Notes: generated by a model not told the origin, from the sequence alone. DNA of 6,026 bases from CAIUGU01 sp031398625 (GCA_031398625.1 JANNNQ010000142.1:1-6026), one strand, 5' to 3'. Shown: positions 1-5,738, counted from the stretch's first letter. Program-made: numbers and translations.

Positions 1-1164
1 CCACAGGCTCATGGTACGGCGGTGGCTGGGCTGTTGGCTGCTCAAACAAACAACCTGATCGGGAGAGCGTCTGTAGGGACAGTACCTGGAAGGAGTGGCC
101 AACCATTTCTCGGCGCTCCTGTCCTCGCTGGGCAGATGGTAGTGATGGCTCCTGGTCCAATTGGGGAAGCGATTCTCCTCGCGGTCAACAATGGCGCGCG
201 GATAGTGAATCTGTCGTTAGGTCATTCCTCTGCGCTGGCAATGTTTGGCATCAAGTACGCAATCAAGAAAGCAGCAGAGAAGAACGTGTTAGTAGTCGTT
301 GCGGCGGGCGATACGGTGCACTCACCGGGACGCACGACTGAATTGTATCCAGCTGCTTGGAGTCGAGAATTCAGCAACCTTATATCGGTTGGTGCGGTGC
401 GGGGAGACACCGTGCCGATATGGTCAAAGGTTGGCGATTGGGTTGACATTGTCGCACCCGGGGTGGACGTGGCGCTCCTTGGCCCCGGGTCAACGTACTT
501 CGAGGATAGTGGAACCTCGTATGCGGCTCCAATCGTTGCGGCCGCTGCAGCGGTGATTCTGAGCCAGAAGCCGGAGCTATCGGCGAGTGCGGTGAAGCAA
601 CTGCTGAAGGAGACGGCGGATGAGCTGGAGCCGATCGATGGCCAGAGAATCCGGCGTCTGAATCTGTACCGAGCAGTCCTGCAGGTGGCTGGCGTGGATG
701 ATGACGATATGGATGGATACCTGCAAGCGGAGGACTGTGACGACGACGATCCGCGGGTGCATCCGGGCGCCAGTGAGGAATGTGCCGATCGAGTCGACAA
801 TGACTGCAATGCTCGAATGGATTGCGGCGATAGCGCGTGTAGTCACGAGCGCGCGTGTGGCGGATGTAGCCGCGGCGAAGAGTGCAATGACGAAAACGCA
901 TGCACCATCAACGAACGATGTGTAGGGGGCGCATGCATCAGCGACCAGCGCAATTGTGTTGACGCCACGCCATGTACAGATGACGGATGCGATCCAACCG
1001 TAGGGTGCTGGCATCGCGCGAATGCGGTGACATGCAGCGATGGGAATCCGTGCACCGTGGGTGACAAATGCTCGGGCGGAAGCTGCGCGCCGGGAGCAGG
1101 GAGTCTCTGCGGCAATCATGCGGTGGATCCGCAGTGCAACGAGGAGTGCGATGGCTCAGCATAA
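1..1164 (+). CDS. Subtilisin-like (S8) serine peptidase with MopE-like and Cys-rich C-terminal regions; 5' partial, 3' cut by in-frame TAA
   Basis: The frame is open from base 1, so the gene starts upstream; a GTG at 22 lies inside the catalytic motif and is not the start. Counting from base 1, the S8 His motif HGTAVAG places the catalytic His at residue 4 (bases 10-12). NLSLG follows, then VVVAAGD, where subtilisins have the oxyanion-hole Asn but here Asp 104. VAPGV comes next, then GTSYAAP with the nucleophile Ser 173 (bases 517-519). The catalytic Asp must lie upstream. After the protease domain (about residues 1-215) comes a MopE-like Asp/Cys motif (bases 697-840), then Cys-rich repeats of the type CxDGNPCTVGDKC. 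Such proteins are exported and act outside the cytoplasm. TAA at 1162 ends the frame in the middle of a Cys-rich unit, and the same frame stays open afterwards to 2826, so this is probably the N-terminal part of one longer protein. The family assignment is firm; whether it is active is unknown. Confidence 0.88.
   Translation, partial: PQAHGTAVAGLLAAQTNNLIGRASVGTVPGRSGQPFLGAPVLAGQMVVMAPGPIGEAILLAVNNGARIVNLSLGHSSALAMFGIKYAIKKAAEKNVLVVVAAGDTVHSPGRTTELYPAAWSREFSNLISVGAVRGDTVPIWSKVGDWVDIVAPGVDVALLGPGSTYFEDSGTSYAAPIVAAAAAVILSQKPELSASAVKQLLKETADELEPIDGQRIRRLNLYRAVLQVAGVDDDDMDGYLQAEDCDDDDPRVHPGASEECADRVDNDCNARMDCGDSACSHERACGGCSRGEECNDENACTINERCVGGACISDQRNCVDATPCTDDGCDPTVGCWHRANAVTCSDGNPCTVGDKCSGGSCAPGAGSLCGNHAVDPQCNEECDGSA
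697..840 (+). other. MopE-like Asp/Cys putative metal-binding motif (protein domain)
   Basis: Within the subtilase frame, this segment reads DDDDMDGY, then EDCDDDDP, HPGASEEC, DNDCNARMDC and GDSAC. This is the recurrent pattern DxDxDGY-DCDD-DP-PGAxExC-D-DNDC, known from the MopE copper-binding region and from many secreted proteins of myxobacteria and deltaproteobacteria (Pfam PF11617-like). A calcium or copper binding role is a family inference; no ligand can be read from sequence alone. Confidence 0.75.
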
Positions 1165-2826
1165 CCGACGGGCTGTGGTGCGGGAGAAGCATGTGCTGGG
1201 GACTGTAGTCAGTGCCAGCAGATGCCCCAGCCGCTTGCGGTGACATGGGTCAGTCCGCTGCCGAGCTGTGTGGTGGGGGGTCAGAGCCTGAGTGCCGTCA
1301 GCTGGTCGGTGAGCGCTGGCGAGTCCGTGACGTGGACCAACCTCTGGTGGAATCGCGATCTCACGCGGTTGGTGAACTGCACACCAACTGATGCGGGACT
1401 TTGTCCTTTTGCGGCGCCCTTCTGTTGCGTTGAAGACTCGAGCTGCCGCCAGTGCGGAAGTGGAGCTGGGTGTAGTCCCGGTACGTTCGCCGCGGGCGCA
1501 ACCTGCTCGGCGACTGATTGCTCACCAGGAAGCAAGGTGGCCTGCGCAGCTCCGATCGTCAGCGTGCCGACCGTCTACTACTTCACGGCCTACGCCGAAA
1601 CGACGAGCAACGACCTCGGGTGGGCGCCGCCGGTCGCAGTGAGCGTCCAGCCGCCCGGTGGGTCCTGCGCGTCACCTATTCCGACGAAGACGCCAACACC
1701 CACGAGAACCGTCACGCCGACAAGGACGTTTACCCCAACGGCGACCAGCCCGACGCGGACTCGGACGCAGACACCCACTCCGACCCTGACGCCGGTCGTT
1801 GGGCCCCGCACGGTGACGATCGATGGTAATCCGAGCGACTGGGCGGGCATCACCCCGCTCATCACAGATCCCGCCGGAGATGTGCCAAGTTCCGGGGACG
1901 TGGTCGCGCTCTCCGTCGTGAATGACGGGTCCCATGTGTACTTCCTGAAGCAGTTCGCTGCGGAGGGGCCGTGGGGGAATGGTGCCGCGGCGCTGTTTTT
2001 CGATACCGATCTCAATGCGGGTACCGGCTGCCCGATGCCAAGTGGCATGGGTGCCGAGTACGCGATCATACCGGTGAGCGCGAACCCAGTGGGCGCGCCC
2101 TTCGCGTTAATCCTGGACTATCGGACATGTGGGATGAATGAGAACGAGCTGGGCAATGCTGGTTTCGCTTTCGGTGGTACCTTCGAGGAATCCAGTATCG
2201 CGATCGACATTCTGCGGACGTATACGCCCGCGACGACCGGCTTCCGGGTCCTGATGCTCGGTGGGGACATCACGAGTTCGGCGGTCTACACGTTCGCCGG
2301 AGCGACTGCCGACGGGTTGGTCGACAACGGCGACGGGACGGTGACGGACACTCAGACGGGGCTCAAGTGGGAGAAGAAGACGACGGTGGTGGGCAGCGGC
2401 GTGAACCTCGCCGACCCGCACGACGTAGACAACCAGTATACTTGGTGCCTCGATGTGGATGGTGATTTCGCTTGTGATGGCGCCGGCAATCCACCGGATG
2501 GCTCAGTGTTCACGCAGTTCCTTGCCGCGCTCAACACGCCGCCATGCTTCGCGGGACACTGCGACTGGCGGCTGCCGAAAGTGAACCGGGATGGCGGGAC
2601 AGCAGAGCTGGAGACGATCCTACTTGCTCCTGCTCCCTGCAGTACTCTGCCGTGCATTGACCCGATCTTCGGTCCAACTCCTGCGGCCTCCGGCTACTAT
2701 TGGTCAGCAACAACCTACGCCATGTTCCCGGGGTTGGCGTGGTACGTCCTCTTCGACAACGGCAGCATGAACGGCGATTTCAAGGCCGACGACATCTACG
2801 TGCGGGCGGTGCGTGGCGGATCGTAA
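1165..2826 (+). CDS. Downstream part of the interrupted surface protein: Cys-rich, Thr-Pro linker, beta-sandwich-like and DUF1566 domains (possible ATG at 1222)
   Basis: This segment shares its frame with the subtilase part and is separated from it only by TAA at 1162-1164. A gene caller would start it at ATG 1222 (534 aa). That ATG has no convincing Shine-Dalgarno, and the protein from it has no signal peptide although it looks secreted. The codons between the stop and 1222 continue the Cys-rich pattern (CGAGEACAGDCSQC). From ATG 1222, residues 1-150 are a Cys-containing, possibly Ig-like region; residues 154-193 are a Thr-Pro linker; residues about 194-360 begin with TVTIDGNPSDWAG and resemble DOMON/CBM9-like beta-sandwich domains (weak call). 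Residues about 364-534 are a DUF1566/Lcl_C domain, shown by DNGDGTVTDTQTGLKW, DWRLPK, YYWSATTYA and YVRAVRGG. The DUF1566 call is strong. Its function is poorly known, and it is common in secreted proteins of Gram-negative bacteria. Treat this as the C-terminal fragment of a broken gene unless the stop is an error. Confidence 0.8.
   Translation, partial: PTGCGAGEACAGDCSQCQQMPQPLAVTWVSPLPSCVVGGQSLSAVSWSVSAGESVTWTNLWWNRDLTRLVNCTPTDAGLCPFAAPFCCVEDSSCRQCGSGAGCSPGTFAAGATCSATDCSPGSKVACAAPIVSVPTVYYFTAYAETTSNDLGWAPPVAVSVQPPGGSCASPIPTKTPTPTRTVTPTRTFTPTATSPTRTRTQTPTPTLTPVVGPRTVTIDGNPSDWAGITPLITDPAGDVPSSGDVVALSVVNDGSHVYFLKQFAAEGPWGNGAAALFFDTDLNAGTGCPMPSGMGAEYAIIPVSANPVGAPFALILDYRTCGMNENELGNAGFAFGGTFEESSIAIDILRTYTPATTGFRVLMLGGDITSSAVYTFAGATADGLVDNGDGTVTDTQTGLKWEKKTTVVGSGVNLADPHDVDNQYTWCLDVDGDFACDGAGNPPDGSVFTQFLAALNTPPCFAGHCDWRLPKVNRDGGTAELETILLAPAPCSTLPCIDPIFGPTPAASGYYWSATTYAMFPGLAWYVLFDNGSMNGDFKADDIYVRAVRGGS
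1681..1800 (+). repeat. Thr-Pro-rich linker coding repeat
   Basis: The segment encodes about 40 residues dominated by Thr and Pro with interspersed Arg (units such as TPTPTRT, TPTRTFTPT and TRTQTPTPT). It is a low-complexity, imperfect tandem repeat of Thr-Pro dipeptide codons. Linkers of this kind are flexible, extended spacers in secreted proteins. Here it separates the Cys-rich part from the C-terminal beta-sandwich-like and DUF1566 domains. Confidence 0.85.
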
Positions 2827-2865
2827 TTGTGCGTTTGCTCTCGAGGGGCGAGTGCACTTTCGGCG

Positions 2866-2914
2866 TGTGGTAAGCACGCGTGGCAGATATGCACGGACGC
2901 GAGGGGTTACCACG
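2866..2914 (+). promoter_or_regulatory. Leader hairpin enclosing the ribosome binding site of the DUF2846-like gene
   Basis: GTGGTAA (2867-2873) is the exact reverse complement of TTACCAC (2907-2913), extendable by a GU and a GC pair on the outside. Inside it, CGCGT (2877-2881) pairs exactly with ACGCG (2897-2901). The likely Shine-Dalgarno GAGGGG (2901-2906) sits between the two right arms, so it would be held inside the fold ten bases before ATG 2917. The pairing is seen directly; a regulatory role is inferred. It could also be a chance fold in GC-rich DNA. Confidence 0.4.
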
Positions 2915-2916
2915 CA

Positions 2917-3444
2917 ATGGGGCAGCATGTGATTCGAAGCTCTTTGATGTATCGTGCGATTCTAACGGCCGTCCTGGTCATTCAGTTGGGGTGTCCGTAC
3001 GACCGGTTCATTCTGGGGGCAGTGGACGTCTTGGAGCAAGGAAGCGGGACGGGTACCGCGCCGACGTTTGCCGCCGTCGAGGGTGCATGGCCAATCGTGC
3101 CGGTCAATGAAGGGCGGATTGTTCTGTTCTCCTCTGCGATGAACGTAACCCGTGACCCGATAGGAGTGACGATTGACGGCCGATGGCAGGCATCGCTCAG
3201 TCCGTGGAGTTTTCTCTTCATTGATCTGCCCGTGGGAGAGCATCTCGTCGAGGCCAGGTCAGGACGGTCCGCGCATCCGCTGGGCGTGACCGTGACCGTG
3301 GTCCCCGACACGCCGACCTTTGTCGGTGTTCTCGACCATGCGCCGCCCCTATTGGTTGAAGACGCGGAGGCGAGGAAGAATCTGCGAAAGTATCGCCATG
3401 AGTTTGCGGAGCCGTTGCCGTACGACCAGCAGAACCCGAGGTAG
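2917..3444 (+). CDS. Small exported protein, DUF2846-like, possible lipoprotein
   Basis: The frame is open from 2827 (TTG), but ATG 2917 is the better start: GAGGGG lies ten bases upstream, and the protein then begins with a short basic stretch and a hydrophobic segment, AILTAVLVIQLGC. This gives 175 aa; ATG 2947 is a second choice. The Cys after IQLG could be a lipidation site, but Gln at -3 makes a poor lipobox, so a plain signal peptide is possible. The body contains GRIVLFS, VTIDGRW, FLFIDLPVGEHLVEAR and TFVGV. This order matches DUF2846-type proteins (an R-V-Y/F strand, a G-rich strand, then 'PGEH' before a final strand), which are mostly periplasmic or outer-membrane lipoproteins of unknown function. 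The C-terminal tail is charged (EARKNLRKYRHEF). The gene follows the DUF1566 fragment by 90 bases and is closed by a terminator at 3477. Confidence is high that it is a gene and moderate for the family. Confidence 0.75.
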   Translation: MGQHVIRSSLMYRAILTAVLVIQLGCPYDRFILGAVDVLEQGSGTGTAPTFAAVEGAWPIVPVNEGRIVLFSSAMNVTRDPIGVTIDGRWQASLSPWSFLFIDLPVGEHLVEARSGRSAHPLGVTVTVVPDTPTFVGVLDHAPPLLVEDAEARKNLRKYRHEFAEPLPYDQQNPR

Positions 3445-3476
3445 CACAAATCGGCCTCGTCGGCCTGAACCTCAAC

Positions 3477-3512
3477 GAGCCAGATCGGTGAATCCAGTCT
3501 GGCTCTTTTCTT
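3477..3512 (+). terminator. Rho-independent terminator
   Basis: GAGCCAGA (3477-3484) and TCTGGCTC (3498-3505) form a perfect 8-bp stem, with an additional T-G wobble at 3485/3497. The T-rich tract TTTTCTTCT follows directly from 3506. It lies 33 bases after the stop codon of the DUF2846-like gene and should separate its transcription from that of the collagen-like gene. Confidence 0.85.
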
Positions 3513-3513
3513 C

Positions 3514-3614
3514 TGTATCCGGTGTTGAACCGGAGGGGATCGTCAGAAGCCATCGCATTGATTTCCGGAATCGAACGTTGACGAGTAACGTTACGTCATG
3601 CGAGATCGTCATGT
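3514..3614 (+). other. Intergenic leader of the collagen-like gene; no promoter resolved
   Basis: This gap holds a short hairpin, TCCGGT/ACCGGA (3518-3534), and a perfect 10-bp palindrome, GTAACGTTAC (3585-3594). AACGTT occurs twice, 13 bases apart (3574 and 3587). A TTGACG at 3578 resembles a -35 box, but no acceptable -10 lies 16-18 bases downstream. The promoter for the next gene is probably here but cannot be placed. Confidence 0.3.
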
Positions 3615-4505
3615 GTGGCCATCACCCTGACGAGAATTCGAGCGAGTGTGTTTCGAGCGCCGCGAACTTCAGGAGGATGTGCTCGCCGCATCATCGCGGC
3701 CTCGGTCTGGCTACTGTGCTGCGTGTCTCCAGCGGATGCGCTGCAAGTGAAGAGCGCCGCGATCAAGCGCGCGCTCATCGAGGTGAAGGGTGCTGGGGCG
3801 CAGCCTTTCAGCGAGATCGTGTGGGAAGGCGAGGTTGTTGGGCGGGCGGACTCGAAAGGCAAGTTCAAGCTGTTCACCACACGCCTGCCCGAGGACTGCG
3901 TCGGCGACCTATCGGATGGAGCAGGTACCGCGCAGGCGGTTATCGCTTTGTGCGGTGGGCCACCAGGACCACCGGGACCGGGGGGTCCAGCTGGATCGCC
4001 AGGCTCTGCGGGGTCACCTGGAAGTCCAGGCCAGGCTGGACCTCAAGGTCCCCCTGGACCTGAAGGTTCGCCGGGTGTTGCCGGAACAGTGGGCCCGCAA
4101 GGTCCGCCAGGGCCGACCGTAGTTCTGAAGGATGCGAACGGATTGGTGTTCGGCATCGTCGCTGACGAAGCGACAGTGTACTACGCCCTTGGCGACATTC
4201 CTCTGTTCATCAATCTTCACAATTCAGGGTCGGGTGTTGGTGGCTTGGCAGGTGACCTTAATTTTGCCAGCAACAACTGCACTGGTCCGCCGCTCGTTGA
4301 TGGCGGCTTGGCGGTCATCCATGGTGCGGTGCGAGGTTCCACGCTCTACTACCCATCAGGAGCTCCGAGCACTCAAATGATCGGGTCATTCGAGCGCGGT
4401 CACGGAGCTGGTTGTGAGTCATTCGGTGCAAATGCGTTCGTAGCACCGTCCGCAACATTGGACATCAGCCAATTTGTTCCGCCCTTCCACGCTGAGATTC
4501 AGTAG
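3615..4505 (+). CDS. Secreted collagen-like (Gly-X-Y) protein
   Basis: The frame opens after TGA 3579. The first usable start is GTG 3615 (296 aa); GTG 3648 (285 aa) is an alternative that gives a more ordinary signal peptide, and neither has a strong Shine-Dalgarno. Numbered from 3615, residues 24-42 form a signal peptide (two Arg, then hydrophobic IIAASVWLLCCV, then ADA before the likely cleavage site). Residues about 43-113 are a small beta domain with VKSAAIKRALIEVKG, IVWEGEVVG and DCVGDLSDG. It resembles an N-terminal module I recall from other bacterial collagen-like proteins, though that is from memory. Residues 115-168 are 18 perfect Gly-X-Y triplets, rich in GPP, GSP and GPQ, expected to trimerise as a collagen triple helix. 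Residues 169-296 are a C-terminal domain beginning VVLKDANGLVFG with paired Cys, possibly a trimeric head. It is likely surface-exposed or extracellular; adhesion is a guess. The gene stands alone between a terminator and the repressor promoter. Confidence 0.88.
   Translation: MAITLTRIRASVFRAPRTSGGCARRIIAASVWLLCCVSPADALQVKSAAIKRALIEVKGAGAQPFSEIVWEGEVVGRADSKGKFKLFTTRLPEDCVGDLSDGAGTAQAVIALCGGPPGPPGPGGPAGSPGSAGSPGSPGQAGPQGPPGPEGSPGVAGTVGPQGPPGPTVVLKDANGLVFGIVADEATVYYALGDIPLFINLHNSGSGVGGLAGDLNFASNNCTGPPLVDGGLAVIHGAVRGSTLYYPSGAPSTQMIGSFERGHGAGCESFGANAFVAPSATLDISQFVPPFHAEIQ
3957..4118 (+). repeat. Collagen Gly-X-Y triplet repeat
   Basis: Eighteen consecutive codon triplets encode Gly-X-Y without interruption, from GPP GPP GPG to GPQ GPP GPT. 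Pro is frequent at X and Y. Charged residues are almost absent (one Glu), so stability would rest on Pro content rather than on ion pairs. Bacteria generally lack collagen prolyl hydroxylation. Glycine codons are mixed (GGA, GGT, GGC, GGG), so the repeat is not a recent homogeneous expansion. Confidence 0.92.
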
Positions 4506-4578
4506 GGCGATCGTTACGGAGAGACTCGGTATGACCTCCCTCCGGCGCAGCTCCAACCTGCGGTGAGGTGTGAAATCC

Positions 4579-4607
4579 TTGACAAGTATCGTAAGCTGTG
4601 ATAAGCT
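4579..4607 (+). promoter_or_regulatory. Sigma-70-type promoter of the repressor-peptidase operon, overlapped by its operator
   Basis: A perfect -35 box TTGACA lies at 4579-4584. The -10 element is either TAAGCT (4602-4607, 17-bp spacing) or GATAAG (4600-4605, 15-bp spacing, preceded by an extended TG). Either choice puts the transcription start within a few bases of ATG 4615, so the message may be leaderless. The dyad at 4590-4611 covers the spacer and the -10 region, which suits repression by blocking RNA polymerase. Confidence 0.65.
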
Positions 4608-4611
4608 TACG
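4590..4611. promoter_or_regulatory. Operator dyad 1 (CGTAAGC-N8-GCTTACG)
   Basis: CGTAAGC (4590-4596) and GCTTACG (4605-4611) are perfect inverted repeats separated by eight bases. The centre-to-centre spacing of the arms is 15 bp, close to one and a half helical turns. The site lies on the -10 region of the XRE gene. The core GTAAGC-N8-GCTTAC recurs before the HNH gene at 5705-5724, which strongly suggests a binding site for the adjacent XRE repressor. Confidence 0.8.
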
Positions 4612-4614
4612 TTA

Positions 4615-4980
4615 ATGAAACCAAGTCAAGAAAAATCCCTCGGTGAGCGCATCAAGGAGCTTCGCGACGAACAGGACCTGTCGCTCCGCGAGTTCGGCAA
4701 GAAACTCGGCGATTTGTCGGCGGCTTTTCTGTCGGACGTGGAGCTTGGCCGGCGCCATCCCTCTGAGAAGGTGCTCGCCGACATGGCGCGAGTGCTGGGT
4801 ACGTCCCTGGAGGAGCTGAAGTCGTACGATCTCCGGTCAACGGTTCAGGACATCAAGCGGCTCGTGCATCAGAATCCGGCATACGGCTTCGCCTTTCGGA
4901 AGATGCTCGACAAGAAGATTACGGCTGAAGATCTCGAGGGATTGGTCGAGGCGAAGAAGGGTGGCCGAAAGAAGACATGA
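4615..4980 (+). CDS. XRE-family HTH transcriptional repressor, CapH-like
   Basis: The open frame extends back to GTG 4570, but that start would translate through the promoter and operator; ATG 4615 gives a 121-aa protein whose HTH begins at residue 9. No Shine-Dalgarno precedes it, consistent with a leaderless message. Residues 9-66 form an HTH_3/XRE domain: LGERIKELR, then LSLREFGKKLG (helix 2), SAAFLSDVELGRR (recognition helix and the loop after it), then a PSEKVLADMARVLGTSLEEL tail. Residues 72-110 are a helical C-terminal region and the last ten residues are basic (KKGGRKKT). The gene overlaps the metallopeptidase gene by ATGA, so the two are translationally coupled. In CapH/CapP modules the HTH protein represses its own operon and the immune operon until the peptidase cleaves it between the HTH and C-terminal parts. 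This role is inferred from size, order, partner and shared operators. A phage-type ImmR/ImmA regulator is the main alternative. Confidence 0.88.
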   Translation: MKPSQEKSLGERIKELRDEQDLSLREFGKKLGDLSAAFLSDVELGRRHPSEKVLADMARVLGTSLEELKSYDLRSTVQDIKRLVHQNPAYGFAFRKMLDKKITAEDLEGLVEAKKGGRKKT

Positions 4981-5687
4981 AATCGTACCGCGCGCGGAGC
5001 GGGCCAGTTCGCGAACGGCCTTACTACAAGCTTCATGAGATCGAGGACACGTGTGCGGAGGCTCTCCGAAGCGTAGGCTTGTACCCCGAGAAGCCGGAGC
5101 CGGTTCGGATCGAGCGCTTCATCGAGAAGCGATTCAAGATCGAGCCAGAATATCTTGATCTACCCGACGGCCTTCTCGGTTACACCAGATTCGGTGCGCG
5201 CGGTGTCGAGCAGATCGTTGTTGCCCGAAGTCTCGTCGAGCAGGGGAATCGCGTTGCCGAGCGGCAGGTAAGCTCGACGCTTGCGCACGAGGCGGGTCAC
5301 GCCCTTCTTCAGGGGCATCTTTTTGTATTGGAGCACGACCGCTTGACGTCGCTTTTCGGTAACGGGCTCGATCCTCAGGTGCCAAAGATCCTCTGCCGGA
5401 CGCCAGGAACTGCTGAGGGGAAGGCGCGTGGGTACTCGGGTGAGTGGTGGGAGTTCCAGGCCAATCAGGCGATCGGCGGACTGCTCCTGCCGCGACCGCT
5501 GGCGCTCGTGGCGATTGCTGAACTGATGGTTTCGACCGGATCGCTCGGCCAGAAGCGAGTGCCGGCGACGAACAGGGAGAAAGCAGTGGCGCAGCTCTCC
5601 GACATCTTCGATGTCAATCCTGCCGTTGCGCGAATCCGGCTGGAGGATCTTTTCCCCGCAGCCGAGAGCGCTCAGTTGACACTCTAA
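4977..5687 (+). CDS. ImmA/IrrE-family zinc metallopeptidase, CapP-like
   Basis: ATG 4977 lies in the ATGA overlap with the repressor stop; the product is 236 aa. The zinc site is explicit: LAHEAGH has His 104, Glu 105 (catalytic base) and His 108, and the third ligand is Glu 159 in WWEFQANQAIGGLLLP, matching the ImmA/IrrE pattern HExxH...ExxAN-LLxP (COG2856). Residues 20-60 form an N-terminal helical region and residues 61-95 beta strands (LLGYTRFG, EQIVVARS). Only two Cys are present, Cys 26 and Cys 140. Cys 140 (ILCR) lies between the two zinc motifs, where a cysteine-switch ligand could sit. No signal peptide or membrane segment is seen, so it is cytosolic. ImmA-type proteins cleave or relieve their partner XRE repressor; CapP does so when activated by single-stranded DNA. 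The substrate is inferred to be the adjacent HTH protein. Family confidence is very high; the CapP subtype is moderate. Confidence 0.9.
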   Translation: MKSYRARSGPVRERPYYKLHEIEDTCAEALRSVGLYPEKPEPVRIERFIEKRFKIEPEYLDLPDGLLGYTRFGARGVEQIVVARSLVEQGNRVAERQVSSTLAHEAGHALLQGHLFVLEHDRLTSLFGNGLDPQVPKILCRTPGTAEGKARGYSGEWWEFQANQAIGGLLLPRPLALVAIAELMVSTGSLGQKRVPATNREKAVAQLSDIFDVNPAVARIRLEDLFPAAESAQLTL

Positions 5688-5704
5688 AATTTTTTGTGCA
5701 GACT

Positions 5705-5724
5705 GTAAGCATATGTCCGCTTAC
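5705..5724. promoter_or_regulatory. Operator dyad 2 (GTAAGC-N8-GCTTAC) before the HNH gene
   Basis: GTAAGC (5705-5710) and GCTTAC (5719-5724) repeat the exact arms and eight-base spacing of the site at 4591-4610, but the spacer differs in sequence (ATATGTCC against TGTGATAA). It sits in the 51-base gap between the peptidase stop and ATG 5739. Conserved arms with a free spacer are what a dimeric repressor site looks like. It implies that the HNH gene has its own promoter controlled by the same repressor; that promoter's -35 and -10 boxes could not be placed with confidence. Confidence 0.8.
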
Positions 5725-5727
5725 GCT

Positions 5728-5731
5728 AGGA
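5728..5731 (+). promoter_or_regulatory. Ribosome binding site of the HNH gene
   Basis: AGGA lies seven bases before ATG 5739 and supports that start. Unlike the repressor gene, which has no such site, the HNH gene seems to be translated from a normal leader. The overlapping TAGGAT (5727-5732) could instead be read as a -10 box, but no matching -35 is seen. Confidence 0.5.
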
Positions 5732-5738
5732 TAACCAC

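Noticed and set aside
1681..1800. Repeat-rich stretch considered as a CRISPR array or tandem DNA repeat element
   Set aside because: There are no constant repeat and spacer lengths; the periodicity is explained by Thr-Pro codons in a protein linker.
2837..2861. Imperfect hairpin GCTCTCG/CGAGTGC with a short TTT after it, as a terminator of the DUF1566 fragment
   Set aside because: The stem has a central mismatch and the T run is only three bases long; too weak to call.
2870..2875. A lone GTAAGC half-site in the leader of the DUF2846-like gene
   Set aside because: No GCTTAC follows at the expected distance; a single 6-mer is not evidence of an operator.
3671..3681. Perfect AGGAGG followed by ATG 3677 and GTG 3679
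   Set aside because: Both starts are out of frame with the collagen-like gene and sit 0 and 2 bases from the AGGAGG, too close for initiation; the bases are explained as codons of the signal peptide region.
3320..4063. Long plus-strand open frame (247 aa) across the terminator and the collagen-like gene
   Set aside because: It crosses a strong terminator, is Arg-rich with no recognisable domain, and the overlapping collagen-like frame is clearly real; a GC-rich shadow frame.
4546..4562. CGCAG/CTGCG hairpin after the collagen-like gene as a terminator
   Set aside because: The stem is only five base pairs and no T tract follows.
4570..4614. GTG 4570 as start of the repressor, giving 136 aa
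   Set aside because: The extra 15 residues would be encoded by the promoter and operator sequence; the HTH family fits the ATG 4615 start.
5268..5284. GTAAGC followed by GCTTGC with a 5-base spacer inside the metallopeptidase gene, resembling the operator arms
   Set aside because: The spacer is 5 bases, not 8, one arm has a mismatch, and the site is within conserved coding sequence just before HEAGH; it is probably coincidence.
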